23,124 nt of DNA from an uncultured Blautia sp. (GCA_934394545.1 CAKRRG010000045.1:1-23124), one strand, 5' to 3'. Counted from the first letter of the stretch, positions 1 to 9,500 are shown. Notes: generated by a model not told the origin, from the letters alone. Translations and numbers: made by a program.

Positions 1-228
1 AATTTCCAGCAGGCATATCTGGACAAGGATTATGAAGAGGATGAGGAAGTTAAGATCATCCGTACCAAGAAATTTGACATTAAGCCTATGTATCCAGAGG
101 ATGCATGTGTTCAGATGGAACTTCTCGGACATAATTTCTTCGTATTCTGCAATGCAGAGACAGATCAGGTGAACGTAGTTTACAAGCGTAAAGGTAATAC
201 CTACGGACTGATCGAGCCGGAGGATTAA
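1..228 (+). CDS. hpf: Ribosome hibernation promoting factor, long form (C-terminal part only)
   Basis: The reading frame is open from base 1 and ends at TAA 226-228, leaving the last 75 residues. They match the C-terminal dimerisation domain of long HPF/RaiA: an IRTKKFDIKPM segment, then EDACVQMELLGHNFFVF, then a VVYKRKGNTYGLIEPE end. In the family this domain pairs two 70S ribosomes into inactive 100S dimers in stationary phase, while the missing N-terminal domain binds the decoding region of the 30S subunit. Location upstream of secA is a common Firmicutes arrangement and supports the call. The start and the N-terminal domain lie outside the window. The acidic stretch at residues 8-16 is the end of the interdomain linker. 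Confidence 0.93.
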   Translation, partial: NFQQAYLDKDYEEDEEVKIIRTKKFDIKPMYPEDACVQMELLGHNFFVFCNAETDQVNVVYKRKGNTYGLIEPED

Positions 229-281
229 TAGAACTGCTTCCCGATTTGTTTATATTAAAACTAAATAAGTGAATAAGAATG

Positions 282-312
282 TCCCGGAGGCTTATGCTTC
301 CGGGATTTCCTT
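282..312 (+). terminator. Hairpin terminator after hpf
   Basis: Nine base pairs (282-290 with 297-305, one G.T pair) around a six-base loop, followed by a short T-rich stretch (TTTCCTT). It lies about 55 bases after the hpf stop. The weak T tract lowers certainty. Confidence 0.6.
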
Positions 313-345
313 ATGTATTTATGCATCTATGTATTTTATGATGTT

Positions 346-410
346 GGGGTCAAAAGGATTTTTGACCCCCTTTGATACCAGATTGCTACGCGCTTTGCAC
401 TCCCGCAATC
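346..410. repeat. Two adjacent inverted repeats downstream of the phosphopantetheinyl transferase
   Basis: A perfect 10-bp stem, GGGGTCAAAA (346-355) with TTTTGACCCC (360-369), is followed by a second inverted repeat, GATTGC (381-386) with GCAATC (405-410). The second ends two bases before the stop codon of the reverse-strand gene. Neither side has a convincing T run, so this may be a dispersed palindromic repeat that also acts as a 3'-end structure between convergent genes. Confidence 0.4.
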
Positions 411-411
411 T

Positions 412-1026
412 TCAAAAACAGAGTAATTCTGCAGCGGAAACCAGCTGAACCGGAAGAGTTGCATCTTTATAAACGCTATAGGCCAGAAACCCGGCTCCAT
501 TTTCCAATGGGATGGTATGGGTGTGCATATCCGGATGCAGGGTGAGAATCTCCCGGAAATTTCCGGTGATCCCTTCTCCGGTAAGTTTGACGGCGCTTTC
601 CTTCATAGCCCAGATCCGGCAGAAATCCTGGGGGGACTTTAAGAAAATAAGCTCCTCCTGAGTGCAGACTCTTCGGATAAGAGACTCCCGGGGTGCTGTG
701 AGCTTCTGGATATCCAGCCCGATTTCCCTGTCATGCAAGGCACAGCTCACGAAATTTCCGCTGTGGCTGAGATTAAAAAACGGCATATTTTCCCCCTGGA
801 AAAATGGTTTCCCGGAAGAGGTTTTCTGGAAATCCGGGATTTCCCGGAAACCATATTCCTGTTTAAGTCCATAACACAGAAGTAGCCAGGCCAGGGCAGA
901 ACGCTTCTGGTCCTCCGGCTGCTTAAAATGCAGTACATATTCCCGGCGCGCTGTGGGCAATAAAGAAATCATCCGGTGAAGCAATTCGTTTGAAACTGAG
1001 TTCAGTTCCTGAAAAAGATAGATCAT
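412..1026 (-). CDS. Sfp-type 4'-phosphopantetheinyl transferase
   Basis: The product (204 aa from the chosen start) belongs to the Sfp/HetI/AcpT family. These enzymes transfer phosphopantetheine from CoA to a conserved serine of acyl- or peptidyl-carrier proteins. Diagnostic motifs are FNLSHSGNFV, then IGLDIQKL (Mg-binding Asp), then RIWAMKESAVKLTGEG (the W-x-x-KE-x-x-x-K signature). The frame extends 17 residues further upstream, but ATG at 1024-1026 has an AGGAGA ribosome binding site about ten bases ahead and begins the family-typical MIYLF start, so it is preferred. No carrier protein, polyketide or peptide synthase gene is in the window, so the substrate is unknown. The gene lies on the opposite strand between hpf and secA. 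Confidence 0.88.
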   Translation of the reverse strand: MIYLFQELNSVSNELLHRMISLLPTARREYVLHFKQPEDQKRSALAWLLLCYGLKQEYGFREIPDFQKTSSGKPFFQGENMPFFNLSHSGNFVSCALHDREIGLDIQKLTAPRESLIRRVCTQEELIFLKSPQDFCRIWAMKESAVKLTGEGITGNFREILTLHPDMHTHTIPLENGAGFLAYSVYKDATLPVQLVSAAELLCF

Positions 1027-1135
1027 TATAAAAATTCTCCTGAAACATAAAGTGAGTTGAGTACGGATTTTGGGCATAAATCCATTTTACTTTAATATAT
1101 CACATTGGAGACATATTTTGTTCATCAAATATTTA

Positions 1136-1164
1136 TTGTTTTCCATGGCAAAAAGTGATAAAAT
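1136..1164 (+). promoter_or_regulatory. Likely sigma-A promoter of secA
   Basis: TTGTTT (1136-1141), a 17-base spacer, then TAAAAT (1159-1164). This gives a leader of roughly 95 bases before the secA start. It is the best-spaced pair found in the 238-base gap between the divergent transferase gene and secA. A TATAAT at 1188-1193 is also present but lacks a good -35. Confidence 0.45.
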
Positions 1165-1264
1165 AAATAGGTATGTTAAACAAAATGTATAATTTTATGA
1201 GATATGTAATTCGTTATATTACACAATATGACATCTAAAAAGATAGACAGGAGTTAAGTGCTAA

Positions 1265-3841
1265 ATGAATATGTTTTCAAAAGTTTTCGGAACCCGCAGT
1301 GCGCGAGAGGTTAAGCGTATTATGCCACTCGTTAAGAAAATCGAGGATCTGCGTCCTGAAATGCAGAAATTAACCGACGAAGAACTTCGTGGTAAGACAA
1401 GAGAATTTAAGAAACGCCTTGAAGAGGGAGCTACTCTGGATGACCTTTTACCAGAGGCATTTGCTACCGTGCGTGAGGCTGCCAAGCGTGTGCTTGGAAT
1501 GGAGCATTTCGAAGTACAGCTGATCGGTGGAATCGTACTTCATCAGGGGCGTATCGCCGAGATGAAGACTGGTGAAGGTAAGACACTTGTAGCTACTTTA
1601 CCATCTTACCTGAATGCACTGGAGGGCAAGGGAGTTCACGTTGTAACAGTTAACGATTATCTGGCGAAGCGTGATGCTGAGGAGATGGGACAGGTTCACA
1701 GATTCCTTGGCCTTACCGTTGGTGTTGTTCTGAATGACATGAAGCCGGAAGAGCGCCGTGCGGCATATGGCTGTGATATTACTTATGTTACCAATAATGA
1801 GCTTGGTTTCGACTACCTTCGTGATAACATGGTTATTTACAAGGAGCAGCTGGTACAGCGTGACCTTCACTACTGTATTATCGATGAGGTGGATTCCATT
1901 TTAATTGATGAGGCTCGTACGCCTCTGATCATTTCCGGACAGAGTGGTAAGTCCACGAAGCTGTATGAGGTTTGCGATATCCTTGCACAGCAGTTGGAGC
2001 GTGGAGAAGCCAGCCATGAGATGACCAAGATGGCAGCCATCATGGGAGAGGAAGTTATCGAGACCGGTGACTTTGTAGTAAATGAGAAGGATAAGCTTGT
2101 TAACCTTACGGAGCAGGGTGTGAAGAAGGTTGAGAAATTCTTTAGTATTGAGAATCTTGCAGATCCGGAGAATCTTGAAATCCAGCACAATATTATCCTT
2201 GCACTGCGTGCACATAATCTGATGCATCGCGATCAGGATTACGTTGTAAAAGATGACGAGGTTATGATCGTTGACGAATTTACCGGACGTATTATGCCGG
2301 GACGTCGTTATTCAGATGGTCTTCATCAGGCAATTGAGGCCAAGGAGCACGTTAAGGTTAAACGTGAGAGTAAGACACTTGCAACCATCACATTCCAGAA
2401 CTTCTTTAATAAATACGATAAGAAGGGTGGTATGACCGGTACTGCTCTTACGGAGGAGAAGGAGTTCCGTGATATCTATGCAATGGACGTTGTTGAGATT
2501 CCGACCAATAAACCGGTTCAGCGTAAGGATTTAGACGATGCCGTATATATGACTAAGAAAGAGAAATTCAATGCAGTTGTCCAGTCTGTAAAGGAAGCAC
2601 ATGAGAAGCAGCAGCCTGTACTGGTTGGTACTATCACTATCGAGACTTCTGAGCTTATCAGCCGTATGCTGAAGAGAGAGGGAATCCCGCATAATGTATT
2701 GAATGCCAAGTTCCATGAGCTGGAGGCTGAGATCGTAGCACAGGCAGGTCAGGCTGGTGCGGTTACCATCGCAACCAATATGGCTGGTCGTGGTACGGAT
2801 ATTAAGCTTGACGATGTGTCAAGAGCAGCCGGTGGCCTGAAGATCATCGGTACAGAGCGTCATGAGTCCAGACGTATTGATAATCAGCTGCGTGGACGTT
2901 CCGGACGTCAGGGAGATCCGGGAGAATCCCGTTTCTACATTTCCCTTGAGGACGATCTGATGCGTCTGTTCGGATCTGAGCGTCTGATGAAGGTGTTCAC
3001 CTCCCTTGGTGTGGCTGAGAATGAGCAGATCGAGCATAAGATGCTTTCTAATGCTATTGAGAAGGCACAGGAGAAGATTGAGTTTAACAACTTTGGTATT
3101 CGTAAGAATCTTCTTGATTATGACCAGGTTAATAATGAGCAGCGTGAGATTATTTACAAGGAACGTCGTCAGGTACTGGATGGTGAGAACATGCGTGATG
3201 CCATCTACAAGATGATCACGGATATTGTAGATAATGCTGTAGATATGTGCTTCTCTGAGGATGTGGATTCTGAAGAATGGGATCTGAATGAGTTTAACAG
3301 TGTTCTCCGTCAGATCATTCCGATTGAGCCTCTTACTGCTGAGAAGGTTAAGGGCAAGAAAAAGAATGAGATGAAGCATCTGATCAAGGAGGAGGCTGTG
3401 AAGCTTTACGAGGCGAAGGAGTCCGAATTCCCGGAGCCGGAGCAGCTGCGTGAGCTTGAGCGTGTTATCCTTCTGAAGAGCATTGACAGTAAGTGGATGG
3501 ATCACATTGATGACATGGAGATCCTTCGTCAGGGCATCGGTCTGACTGCTTATGGTCAGAGAGATCCGGTTGTTGAGTACAAGATGGCCGCATTTGATAT
3601 GTTTAACAGCATGATCACTTCCATTCAGGAGGATACTGTGAGAATGCTGTATCATGTTCATGTAGAGCAGAAGATTGAGCGTGAGCAGGTGGCTAAGGTT
3701 ACCGGAACGAATAAAGATGATTCCAGCGTCCGTAAGCCGGTTCAGAGAAAAGAAATCAAGGTATATCCAAATGATCCGTGTCCTTGCGGAAGCGGCAAGA
3801 AGTATAAACAGTGCTGCGGCAGAAAGACTGCTAATGTTTAA
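1265..3841 (+). CDS. secA: Protein translocase ATPase SecA
   Basis: This is the motor of the Sec pathway: it binds preproteins at the membrane and drives them through SecYEG by ATP hydrolysis. The 858-aa length is normal for the family. Walker A is MKTGEGKT at residues 100-107, Walker B/DEAD is DEVD at 207-210 followed by [15 protein letters not shown], and the second nucleotide-binding fold contains [11 protein letters not shown] and the [13 protein letters not shown] arginine-finger region. The extreme C-terminus is the zinc-binding tail with Cys839, Cys841, Cys850 and Cys851, which in other bacteria binds SecB or ribosomes. ATG 1265 has an AGGAG site 11 bases upstream; the next ATG (1271) is too far from it. 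The large secreted proteins downstream would be among its substrates. Confidence 0.98.
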   Translation: MNMFSKVFGTRSAREVKRIMPLVKKIEDLRPEMQKLTDEELRGKTREFKKRLEEGATLDDLLPEAFATVREAAKRVLGMEHFEVQLIGGIVLHQGRIAEMKTGEGKTLVATLPSYLNALEGKGVHVVTVNDYLAKRDAEEMGQVHRFLGLTVGVVLNDMKPEERRAAYGCDITYVTNNELGFDYLRDNMVIYKEQLVQRDLHYCIIDEVDSILIDEARTPLIISGQSGKSTKLYEVCDILAQQLERGEASHEMTKMAAIMGEEVIETGDFVVNEKDKLVNLTEQGVKKVEKFFSIENLADPENLEIQHNIILALRAHNLMHRDQDYVVKDDEVMIVDEFTGRIMPGRRYSDGLHQAIEAKEHVKVKRESKTLATITFQNFFNKYDKKGGMTGTALTEEKEFRDIYAMDVVEIPTNKPVQRKDLDDAVYMTKKEKFNAVVQSVKEAHEKQQPVLVGTITIETSELISRMLKREGIPHNVLNAKFHELEAEIVAQAGQAGAVTIATNMAGRGTDIKLDDVSRAAGGLKIIGTERHESRRIDNQLRGRSGRQGDPGESRFYISLEDDLMRLFGSERLMKVFTSLGVAENEQIEHKMLSNAIEKAQEKIEFNNFGIRKNLLDYDQVNNEQREIIYKERRQVLDGENMRDAIYKMITDIVDNAVDMCFSEDVDSEEWDLNEFNSVLRQIIPIEPLTAEKVKGKKKNEMKHLIKEEAVKLYEAKESEFPEPEQLRELERVILLKSIDSKWMDHIDDMEILRQGIGLTAYGQRDPVVEYKMAAFDMFNSMITSIQEDTVRMLYHVHVEQKIEREQVAKVTGTNKDDSSVRKPVQRKEIKVYPNDPCPCGSGKKYKQCCGRKTANV

Positions 3842-3857
3842 ATCAGAGTGACTATAG

Positions 3858-3902
3858 AGAGCGAATTTCCAGAGGCGGGAGGTCTTGGAAATTCGCTCTT
3901 TT
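3858..3902 (+). terminator. Rho-independent terminator of secA
   Basis: A 14-bp stem (3858-3871 with 3886-3899) and a 14-base loop are followed by TTTT, starting 17 bases after the secA stop. This is one of the strongest terminators in the window. Confidence 0.88.
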
Positions 3903-4149
3903 GCTATTTGGTGTGTTGAAAGTTGTTCAAGGCGGACGCATTCGGACAATGGGTATTACTCACTCACCGGCGCAACGCTACGATGAACTAATCGCTAACT
4001 GCGACTAAGGAGTTCCGGAGAGCCGTCACTCCTAAGTCTTCGTAAGCGCTGGATTTCATCTACGCTAAGGACGCGCCTGAAATGGTTCGCTGGAGTAATA
4101 CCCATTGTGAAATCGCATCCGGAATAACGACCAACACACTAAATAGCAA
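3901..4149. repeat. 249-bp imperfect palindrome filling the secA-araC gap
   Basis: The outer arms 3901-3918 and 4132-4149 pair at all 18 positions (one G.T). A second block, 3947-3961 with 4093-4107, pairs over 15 bases. Inner blocks pair imperfectly (gatga 3982-3986 with tcatc 4056-4060; 4003-4013 with 4028-4038, 10 of 11), leaving a loop near 4014-4027. The element starts at the tail of the secA terminator and ends one base before the stop of the convergent AraC gene. It holds no plausible coding frame. It could be a structured RNA, a non-autonomous mobile element or dispersed repeat, or a large bidirectional 3'-end structure. Confidence 0.75.
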
Positions 4150-4980
4150 TCATAGTGTCTGGCTCGGCGCAGTACCAAATTGTTTTTTATAGGCCCGGGA
4201 GAAGGTGGTATAGTCGGAGAAGCCGCTTAACTGGGCGGCCTTCAGGATGGGGGTACCTTCGGAAATTTTTGTGCGGGCGAGAAGAAGGCGCTTGCTAATG
4301 ATGTAGTTGTGGATGGTATAACCGGTTTCCTCCTTGAATTTCCGCATCATGTGATACTTGCTCAGGTAGTATTTTCGCGCAAGGGTTTCAATGGAAAGAT
4401 CTTCAGTAAGATTGTGGTTAATATAACGGAGAAGCTCTTCTATCTGGGAATCACTGCTGTAGGAGCGAGTGTCGTAGATGTACTGCTTTTCCAGAAAAAT
4501 GCGGTTTACATAAACCATGAACTGGGTAAAAAGAGCTGAGCCAAGAAGCTCGCTTCCAAATTTTTCGTCTTTCAGGGCAGCTTCCAGTTCGTAGAGAAGC
4601 TGCTTTAATTTTTCCTGAGTGTCAGAGTCCAGACGGATCAGATTGTAACTCCGGTCAATCGCCTTCTGAAAACAGCGGAGCAGTTCTGTGGATTTGATGT
4701 CGTCGCGGATCCATAGTACAAAACGTTCGTATGGAACTGAAAAATCAATTTCCGGTTTGTGGATGGCGTGACGGTTCACGAGGAGAATGTCCCAGGATTT
4801 CAGATAGTAGGACTTTCCTTCAATGTGATAGGCAGCCTTTCCGGAAAGGAAGATGATCACTTTGTGAAAATCATGATAATGGTAGGAAAAATCCCGTTTG
4901 GTCTGGTCCTTGATGTGAAAAAGCCGGAAATCCTGCTCCAGATAGCCGGTTTTTTCAGTAGGCTCATTGAAAGAATTCAT
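4150..4980 (-). CDS. AraC-family transcriptional regulator
   Basis: 276 aa with two domains. Residues about 15-100 form a cupin-like AraC ligand-binding domain (HYHDFHKVIIF, then a GKSYYLKSWDILLV segment and a histidine-rich turn). Residues about 180-276 form the AraC/XylS DNA-binding domain with two helix-turn-helices, including LSIETLARKYYLSKYHMMRKF and the family signature toward GFSDYTTFSRAYKKQFG. Such proteins usually sense a small molecule, often a sugar or derivative, and activate nearby genes. ATG 4978-4980 has an AGGAG site about nine bases upstream. The gene diverges from the DapF-like gene across about 250 bases and converges with secA. Its target is not evident; the DapF-like gene or the flavin locus are the nearest candidates. 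Confidence 0.92.
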   Translation of the reverse strand: MNSFNEPTEKTGYLEQDFRLFHIKDQTKRDFSYHYHDFHKVIIFLSGKAAYHIEGKSYYLKSWDILLVNRHAIHKPEIDFSVPYERFVLWIRDDIKSTELLRCFQKAIDRSYNLIRLDSDTQEKLKQLLYELEAALKDEKFGSELLGSALFTQFMVYVNRIFLEKQYIYDTRSYSSDSQIEELLRYINHNLTEDLSIETLARKYYLSKYHMMRKFKEETGYTIHNYIISKRLLLARTKISEGTPILKAAQLSGFSDYTTFSRAYKKQFGTAPSQTL

Positions 4981-5036
4981 ATGTTATGGCTCCTGTTTTA
5001 ACTATAGTGTGTATGGAACCGCAAACTTTGCTTGCA

Positions 5037-5052
5037 GCTACGTTTGCGTAGC
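5037..5052. repeat. Small hairpin in the araC/dapF divergent region
   Basis: GCTACG (5037-5042) and CGTAGC (5047-5052) form a 6-bp stem around TTTG. It sits 57 bases before the AraC gene start, in its leader or promoter region. It could be an operator half-site pair or a fold in the leader; there is no T tract. Confidence 0.3.
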
Positions 5053-5231
5053 GTCATAATTCAATACTGCGCTTGAAATATGACTTTATTATAAATGAAA
5101 TACCGCATTTTTTGCAATATATTTCGCAAGTTATTCTATGTACATGGGAAAAATAAACGCTATACTGGATATATAAGATGTGATTTGAGAAAAAAGATCA
5201 TGGGTGTTTCGCCAGAAAGGAATTGAAAACA

Positions 5232-6080
5232 ATGAGAGACAGCATTATCATGACAAAATATCAGGGCTTTGGAAATGATTATCTGGTACTGGATGCGAAG
5301 AAAAACCAGCTTCAGCTGCAGGGCAAAAAAGTTGCGCTTCTTTGCCAGCGGGGATTTGGACTTGGAGCGGATGGTGTGCTTTACGGACCAGTTGACATTA
5401 ACGGAAAAATGGGAATGCGTATTTTTAATTCCGATGGAAGTGAAGCTGCAATCAGTGGAAACGGTGTCTGTATTTTTGCAAAATATCTTATGGACAATGA
5501 GTATGTTACAGAGAAAAAATTTGCCATTGAGACTTTATCAGGAACAATCGAAGTAGAGTGTCTGAATGCCAGAGCGACAGAGTTCCGCGTAAACATGGGC
5601 AAGGCCTCCTTCCTTTCCAGAGAGATTCCGGTAACTGGCGAGGTGCGTGAGGTGATCGATGAGCCATTTACATTTAACAAGAAAGAATACAAGGCAACTT
5701 GTCTCACTGTAGGAAATCCACACTGCATTATTTTCATGGATCAGGTATCCCCGGAAAAAGTAAGGGAGTTGGGGCCATATGTGGAAAATGCAGATGAGTT
5801 CCCGGAAAGAGTGAACCTGCAGATCTGCCGCCAGATTGACAAAGGAAATCTGGATATTGAGATCTGGGAGCGTGGCTCCGGTTACACAAAAGCTTCCGGA
5901 ACAGGAAGCTGTGCGGCAGCCATTGCAGCCTACCGAAAAGGTCTGATGGAAAACAGAATCAATGTAAACCAGCCAGGTGGTATGATTCAGATCGACATTA
6001 AAGAAGACGGAACTATTTTTATGACAGGAACTGTTGGATATATTGCGGAGATGAGCGTGGCTGAGAGCTTTTTCTCATAG
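5232..6080 (+). CDS. DapF-family epimerase/isomerase homologue lacking both catalytic cysteines
   Basis: 282 aa from ATG 5232, which has an AAGGA site ten bases upstream; the frame also allows TTG at 5223, but that lies too close to the site. The fold and conserved blocks are those of diaminopimelate epimerase: KYQGFGNDYLVLD at the N-terminus, RGFGLGADGVL, NSDGSEAAI, GNPHCIIF, then ERVNLQ and WERGSG. True DapF uses two cysteines as acid and base, in CGNG and ACG[ST]G motifs. Here these read SGNG (Ser75, codon AGT) and ASGTG (Ser222, codon TCC). The arginine after the first motif is also changed (GNGVC). The enzyme is therefore probably not a standard L,L-/meso-DAP epimerase, although the binding fold is intact. 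It could be an isomerase or racemase of a different substrate, or inactive. It is followed by a terminator and appears monocistronic. Confidence 0.85.
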   Translation: MRDSIIMTKYQGFGNDYLVLDAKKNQLQLQGKKVALLCQRGFGLGADGVLYGPVDINGKMGMRIFNSDGSEAAISGNGVCIFAKYLMDNEYVTEKKFAIETLSGTIEVECLNARATEFRVNMGKASFLSREIPVTGEVREVIDEPFTFNKKEYKATCLTVGNPHCIIFMDQVSPEKVRELGPYVENADEFPERVNLQICRQIDKGNLDIEIWERGSGYTKASGTGSCAAAIAAYRKGLMENRINVNQPGGMIQIDIKEDGTIFMTGTVGYIAEMSVAESFFS

Positions 6081-6272
6081 AAAGAAAATATGGTGTATGG
6101 CGCATCCAAACGGCCATGTCTGCGAAGCAAAACGGCTGTTCTAAAACGCATTTGTGACTGCCAGAGGGAAATGATACACAGTATAATTTTTGTGCATCGC
6201 GGAGGAAGGCGGCGCAGCAGATGAAAAATCAGACAAGTCAATAGGGCAGTTACTTAATATTCGATGTACGAG
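6081..6272. other. Non-coding stretch between the DapF-like gene and its terminator
   Basis: No convincing gene on either strand. The frames present are short, lack ribosome binding sites and show no family motif. GC-richer blocks (around 6090-6140 and 6195-6225) contrast with the AT-rich DNA downstream and could be remnants of a repeat, but no clear arm pairs were found. Confidence 0.35.
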
Positions 6273-6319
6273 AATCCAGGTATAGAAGTAAGAAGACTTC
6301 CGTGCCTGGATTTTTTTTT
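6273..6319 (+). terminator. Rho-independent terminator upstream of the flavin locus
   Basis: AATCCAGG (6273-6280 region) pairs with CCTGGATT (6305-6312), with an inner GAAGT/ACTTC pairing, and is followed by a run of nine T (6311-6319). It would end transcription from the DapF-like gene and isolate the next operon. Confidence 0.85.
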
Positions 6320-6453
6320 GCTGCAAATAAGTGTGCTGTCTGTAAGCGGTGTCATTATAACTGAAGAGAGGAAAGTATTTTTTATATAAAATATGGAGCC
6401 AGAATCAACTTGTCGATATACGGAACAGCCCCTCTTGTTGATAAAAAAAGTGC

Positions 6454-6503
6454 AATGTCTAAACTAAAAAAAGATAGACATTTCTAACACAATTCTGTAG
6501 AAT
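6454..6503 (+). promoter_or_regulatory. Promoter with overlapping operator-like inverted repeat for the flavin operon
   Basis: TAGACA (6475-6480), a 17-base spacer and TAGAAT (6498-6503) form a good promoter, putting the start near 6510 and giving a leader of about 40 bases. An 8-bp perfect inverted repeat, AATGTCTA (6454-6461) and TAGACATT (6475-6482), overlaps the -35 exactly, as a repressor or activator site would. An AAGGAGG site precedes the start of the next gene. Confidence 0.5.
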
Positions 6504-6551
6504 AAACAAAGGTTAGAAAATACTAATAAAAGTTAAATAAGGAGGAAGAGA

Positions 6552-9500
6552 ATGGCTGACAAAAAGTTATTAAGAAAAATTGCTCCGATCATTATGAGTG
6601 CAGCTGTAGCGATGACCAGTTCACCGGTTGGAGTTATGGCAGAGGACTTTACTTCTGGAGAAGTAGCTGTTGAGGTATCTGAAGAGACTACATATGATTC
6701 TGAAGAGATTTCAGACGACTATGACGAAGCATCAGAGGCTGACGATTCAGCAGATTTTGGTACAGACATAGAGGATGGTTTTGAATCTGGAGAAGCAGCA
6801 GAAGAGGAGTCTGGATTCGAGGATGGTGAAACCGGAGAAACAGAAGATGCTTTTTTGGCAGACACTGAGGGCGAAACCAACAGTGAAGCAGGAGCTGTGA
6901 AAACAGTGGAGGATGGTCAGATCGTACTGATGAATATTCCTTACGAGGCTTTTTACAGATCTGAGTTGAAAAACAATGATGTAAAAGTAGATGCATTTAC
7001 ATCCGCGACGAAAGCAAAAACAAAGATGAGCGGCGTGATGAATGGAAATGCTGCTTATCATACAAGTGCGGAAGGAAATGAACTTGCAGGTGTTACTTTT
7101 CCGGTAAAAGTGAATAAAGCTTCTGATTTGGAAAATTTTAAACAGATTACAGACAGCACTACTATAGAGATTACTACGAACATGAAAGGCCAGGTAAGTA
7201 CTAATACATATACTGGTGCAGCGGCTCTTATTGAACAGCCAAGCTATACTTATTATGTTCCGGCAGAAACTCCTGCATATTACAAGGAAATGAGCGTAGA
7301 TGAGAACGGAAATATTTCTTTTGGCGCTGTTCAGGGAATGTCCGAACAGAATGTTAGTGTGAATGCTGAATTAAAGCTTAATTCCAAATATGGAGATTAT
7401 CAGCTTGAGCTGGATGAGACGGCAGTAAAGGCAGTAGTAAATGCATCTAAAGGTGATAAGATTTATGGTGTAATCATCAATACAACAGACGGAACCACTT
7501 ATGCACTCCGTCATCTTGAGAATATCTGGAAAGGAAAAGAACTTGCATGGAGCACCGGCTTTACAACAGAATCTCACGGTTGCACAATAAGCTCTGACCA
7601 CTACAAATCCATGATGGGAAAAACTATTTCCAGCGTAACGTACTATACGGATAAGGGGGAAATTAATTTTGATATTCCAGATACTTATGTTCCGGTAAAA
7701 ACAGGTGTCAGTGCAACCGTTGACAACATCAAGGTAACAGATGCAGAGGTTAAAGTTGAATTATCTGAAGCACTTCCATCTGATTATTCAAAGAAATATG
7801 CAGTTGATGATGTAGAGACAGTGGCAACAGAGACAGGAGTAAAGGTTGCAAACCTTGCACCTGGAACCCATACGCTCACAATCTCTGATGCAAATGGAAT
7901 ATATGCTTCCATCAGCGCTGCTTTTACAGCAACAACAGAAACTGTAATGGCTTCCTATGACGAGTATGATGGAAAACTGGTTGCTGCAGCAGACGTTACA
8001 GCAGAGCAGTTTGCGGCATATACCAAAACAGTTTCCAAAGTAAAGATTGGTGACAAAGAGTATGATGCAAGCGGAAGAGATGCTGTAAAGGTTGTTCAGG
8101 AGGATGGAACTCTTGATTACTCTAAAGCTGCTGTAAAGGATGGAGACACAGTGGTAGTAAGCGCTTCTGGATATCCGGATGTAACATTTGTTTACAACGA
8201 AAATGTATATGTATATGCAGGTCTTACCTGGGCTGAATACTGGTCCTCTGAGGATGTATATAATGCAGGCTCAACAGCTTCTTCAGATGAGAAAGACAGA
8301 AAAGGAGAAACGGATCTTGGCGCATTTGATGCTGTGTCAAGAGCAACTGCAAACCATGGCCTTCACAGAGGCAGCTTCCAGGCAATTGCCGTATTGAATG
8401 GAAAAACAGTTTCTTATTGGAGCAAGGACGGAAAAACCGTTTATTACACAGATGGAACATCGGAAGCTTTTAGCAGAAACAATGTAAAGGGATACACGGT
8501 AACCGGTCTGAAATATGTACCAATCCAGATTAAAAGGGCAGATCTTGCAGCCTTTGCAGAAGGTCATGCAATTGTAAAGAATGGTGGACAGCTGAACGGT
8601 GGATACGGAGAAGAGAACCTGAAGGCTTATGAAGCTGTGGCTAATGTAACCGCAAACACCAATGGACTGAAGAAAGTAACAAAGAATGAGGATGGAAGCT
8701 TCACAATTGGAGCAAGACAGAGCGGAACGGAGTCTGGTATTAAGGATGCGGAACTGAAAGAGGCAACCGGACTTACCGTAACGGTAAAGGATGCAAATGG
8801 TTCCTATGGTGAATTCCTGAGAGTGGACCTGACTGGAAACTATGGTGATCTTGGTGCACATATGCAGTCTGTAGAGTGGGCTTATTATGGAAATGATTCT
8901 ACCTACACAAACAGACTTGCAAATTATGGAACCAAATTTGCAGCAGATAACTGGATGCATAAGTTAATGGGAATCCAGCTTGGACTTACAGAATCCGGAA
9001 GATGCCAGCTTCCGACAGGATATGACGGAACCGGTTACTGGATGCTTACGGTACATGCACTGGGATACAAGGATTTCGTTGTAAAGGTACAGGCCACAGC
9101 TCAGAATATTGTAAAAGCAGCAGGGGATGCAGATTCTGCACCACTGGAAAAAATCATTGCAGAAGCAAAAGCTTTAAAAGAGGCTGATTATACAAAAGAG
9201 AGCTGGGCAGCAGCAAAAGACAAGATTGCAAACGAACTTGCAGAATGCGAGGATATGCTTGCAAATATCAAGAATCAGACATCGAACGGAGTAACAGAGC
9301 AGATTGGTCATTTAAGAGAGGCACTTGATCTGCTGGTCAAAGCCCCTGCACCAACTGCAACACCTGTGCCGGCTCAGCCAACGGAAACTCCTGCACCAAC
9401 CGTAACTCCGGAACAGCCAACGGAAACTCCTGCACCGGCCAAAGGAATTACAGCAACTGCAAAAGCTTCCACAATTTACACCAAAGGAAAAACCTCTACA

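Noticed and set aside
2819..3949. Long reverse-strand frame (376 codons) opposite secA
   Set aside because: It lies entirely antisense to conserved secA sequence, has no ribosome binding site or family motif, and reads as low-complexity Leu/Ile/His sequence.
5223..5231. TTG start for the DapF-like gene
   Set aside because: The AAGGA ribosome binding site is only one base away; ATG 5232 is correctly spaced.
4981..5231. Promoters for araC and the DapF-like gene
   Set aside because: TATA-like hexamers occur (for example near 5161 and in the araC leader), but none has a well-spaced -35, so none is annotated.
6320..6551. FMN riboswitch ahead of the flavin operon
   Set aside because: None of the conserved RFN-element blocks could be found; only a promoter, an inverted repeat and a short leader are present.
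8337..8960. Reverse-strand frame of 207 codons inside the Tp47-like gene
   Set aside because: No ribosome binding site or domain; the plus strand has a continuous conserved domain here.
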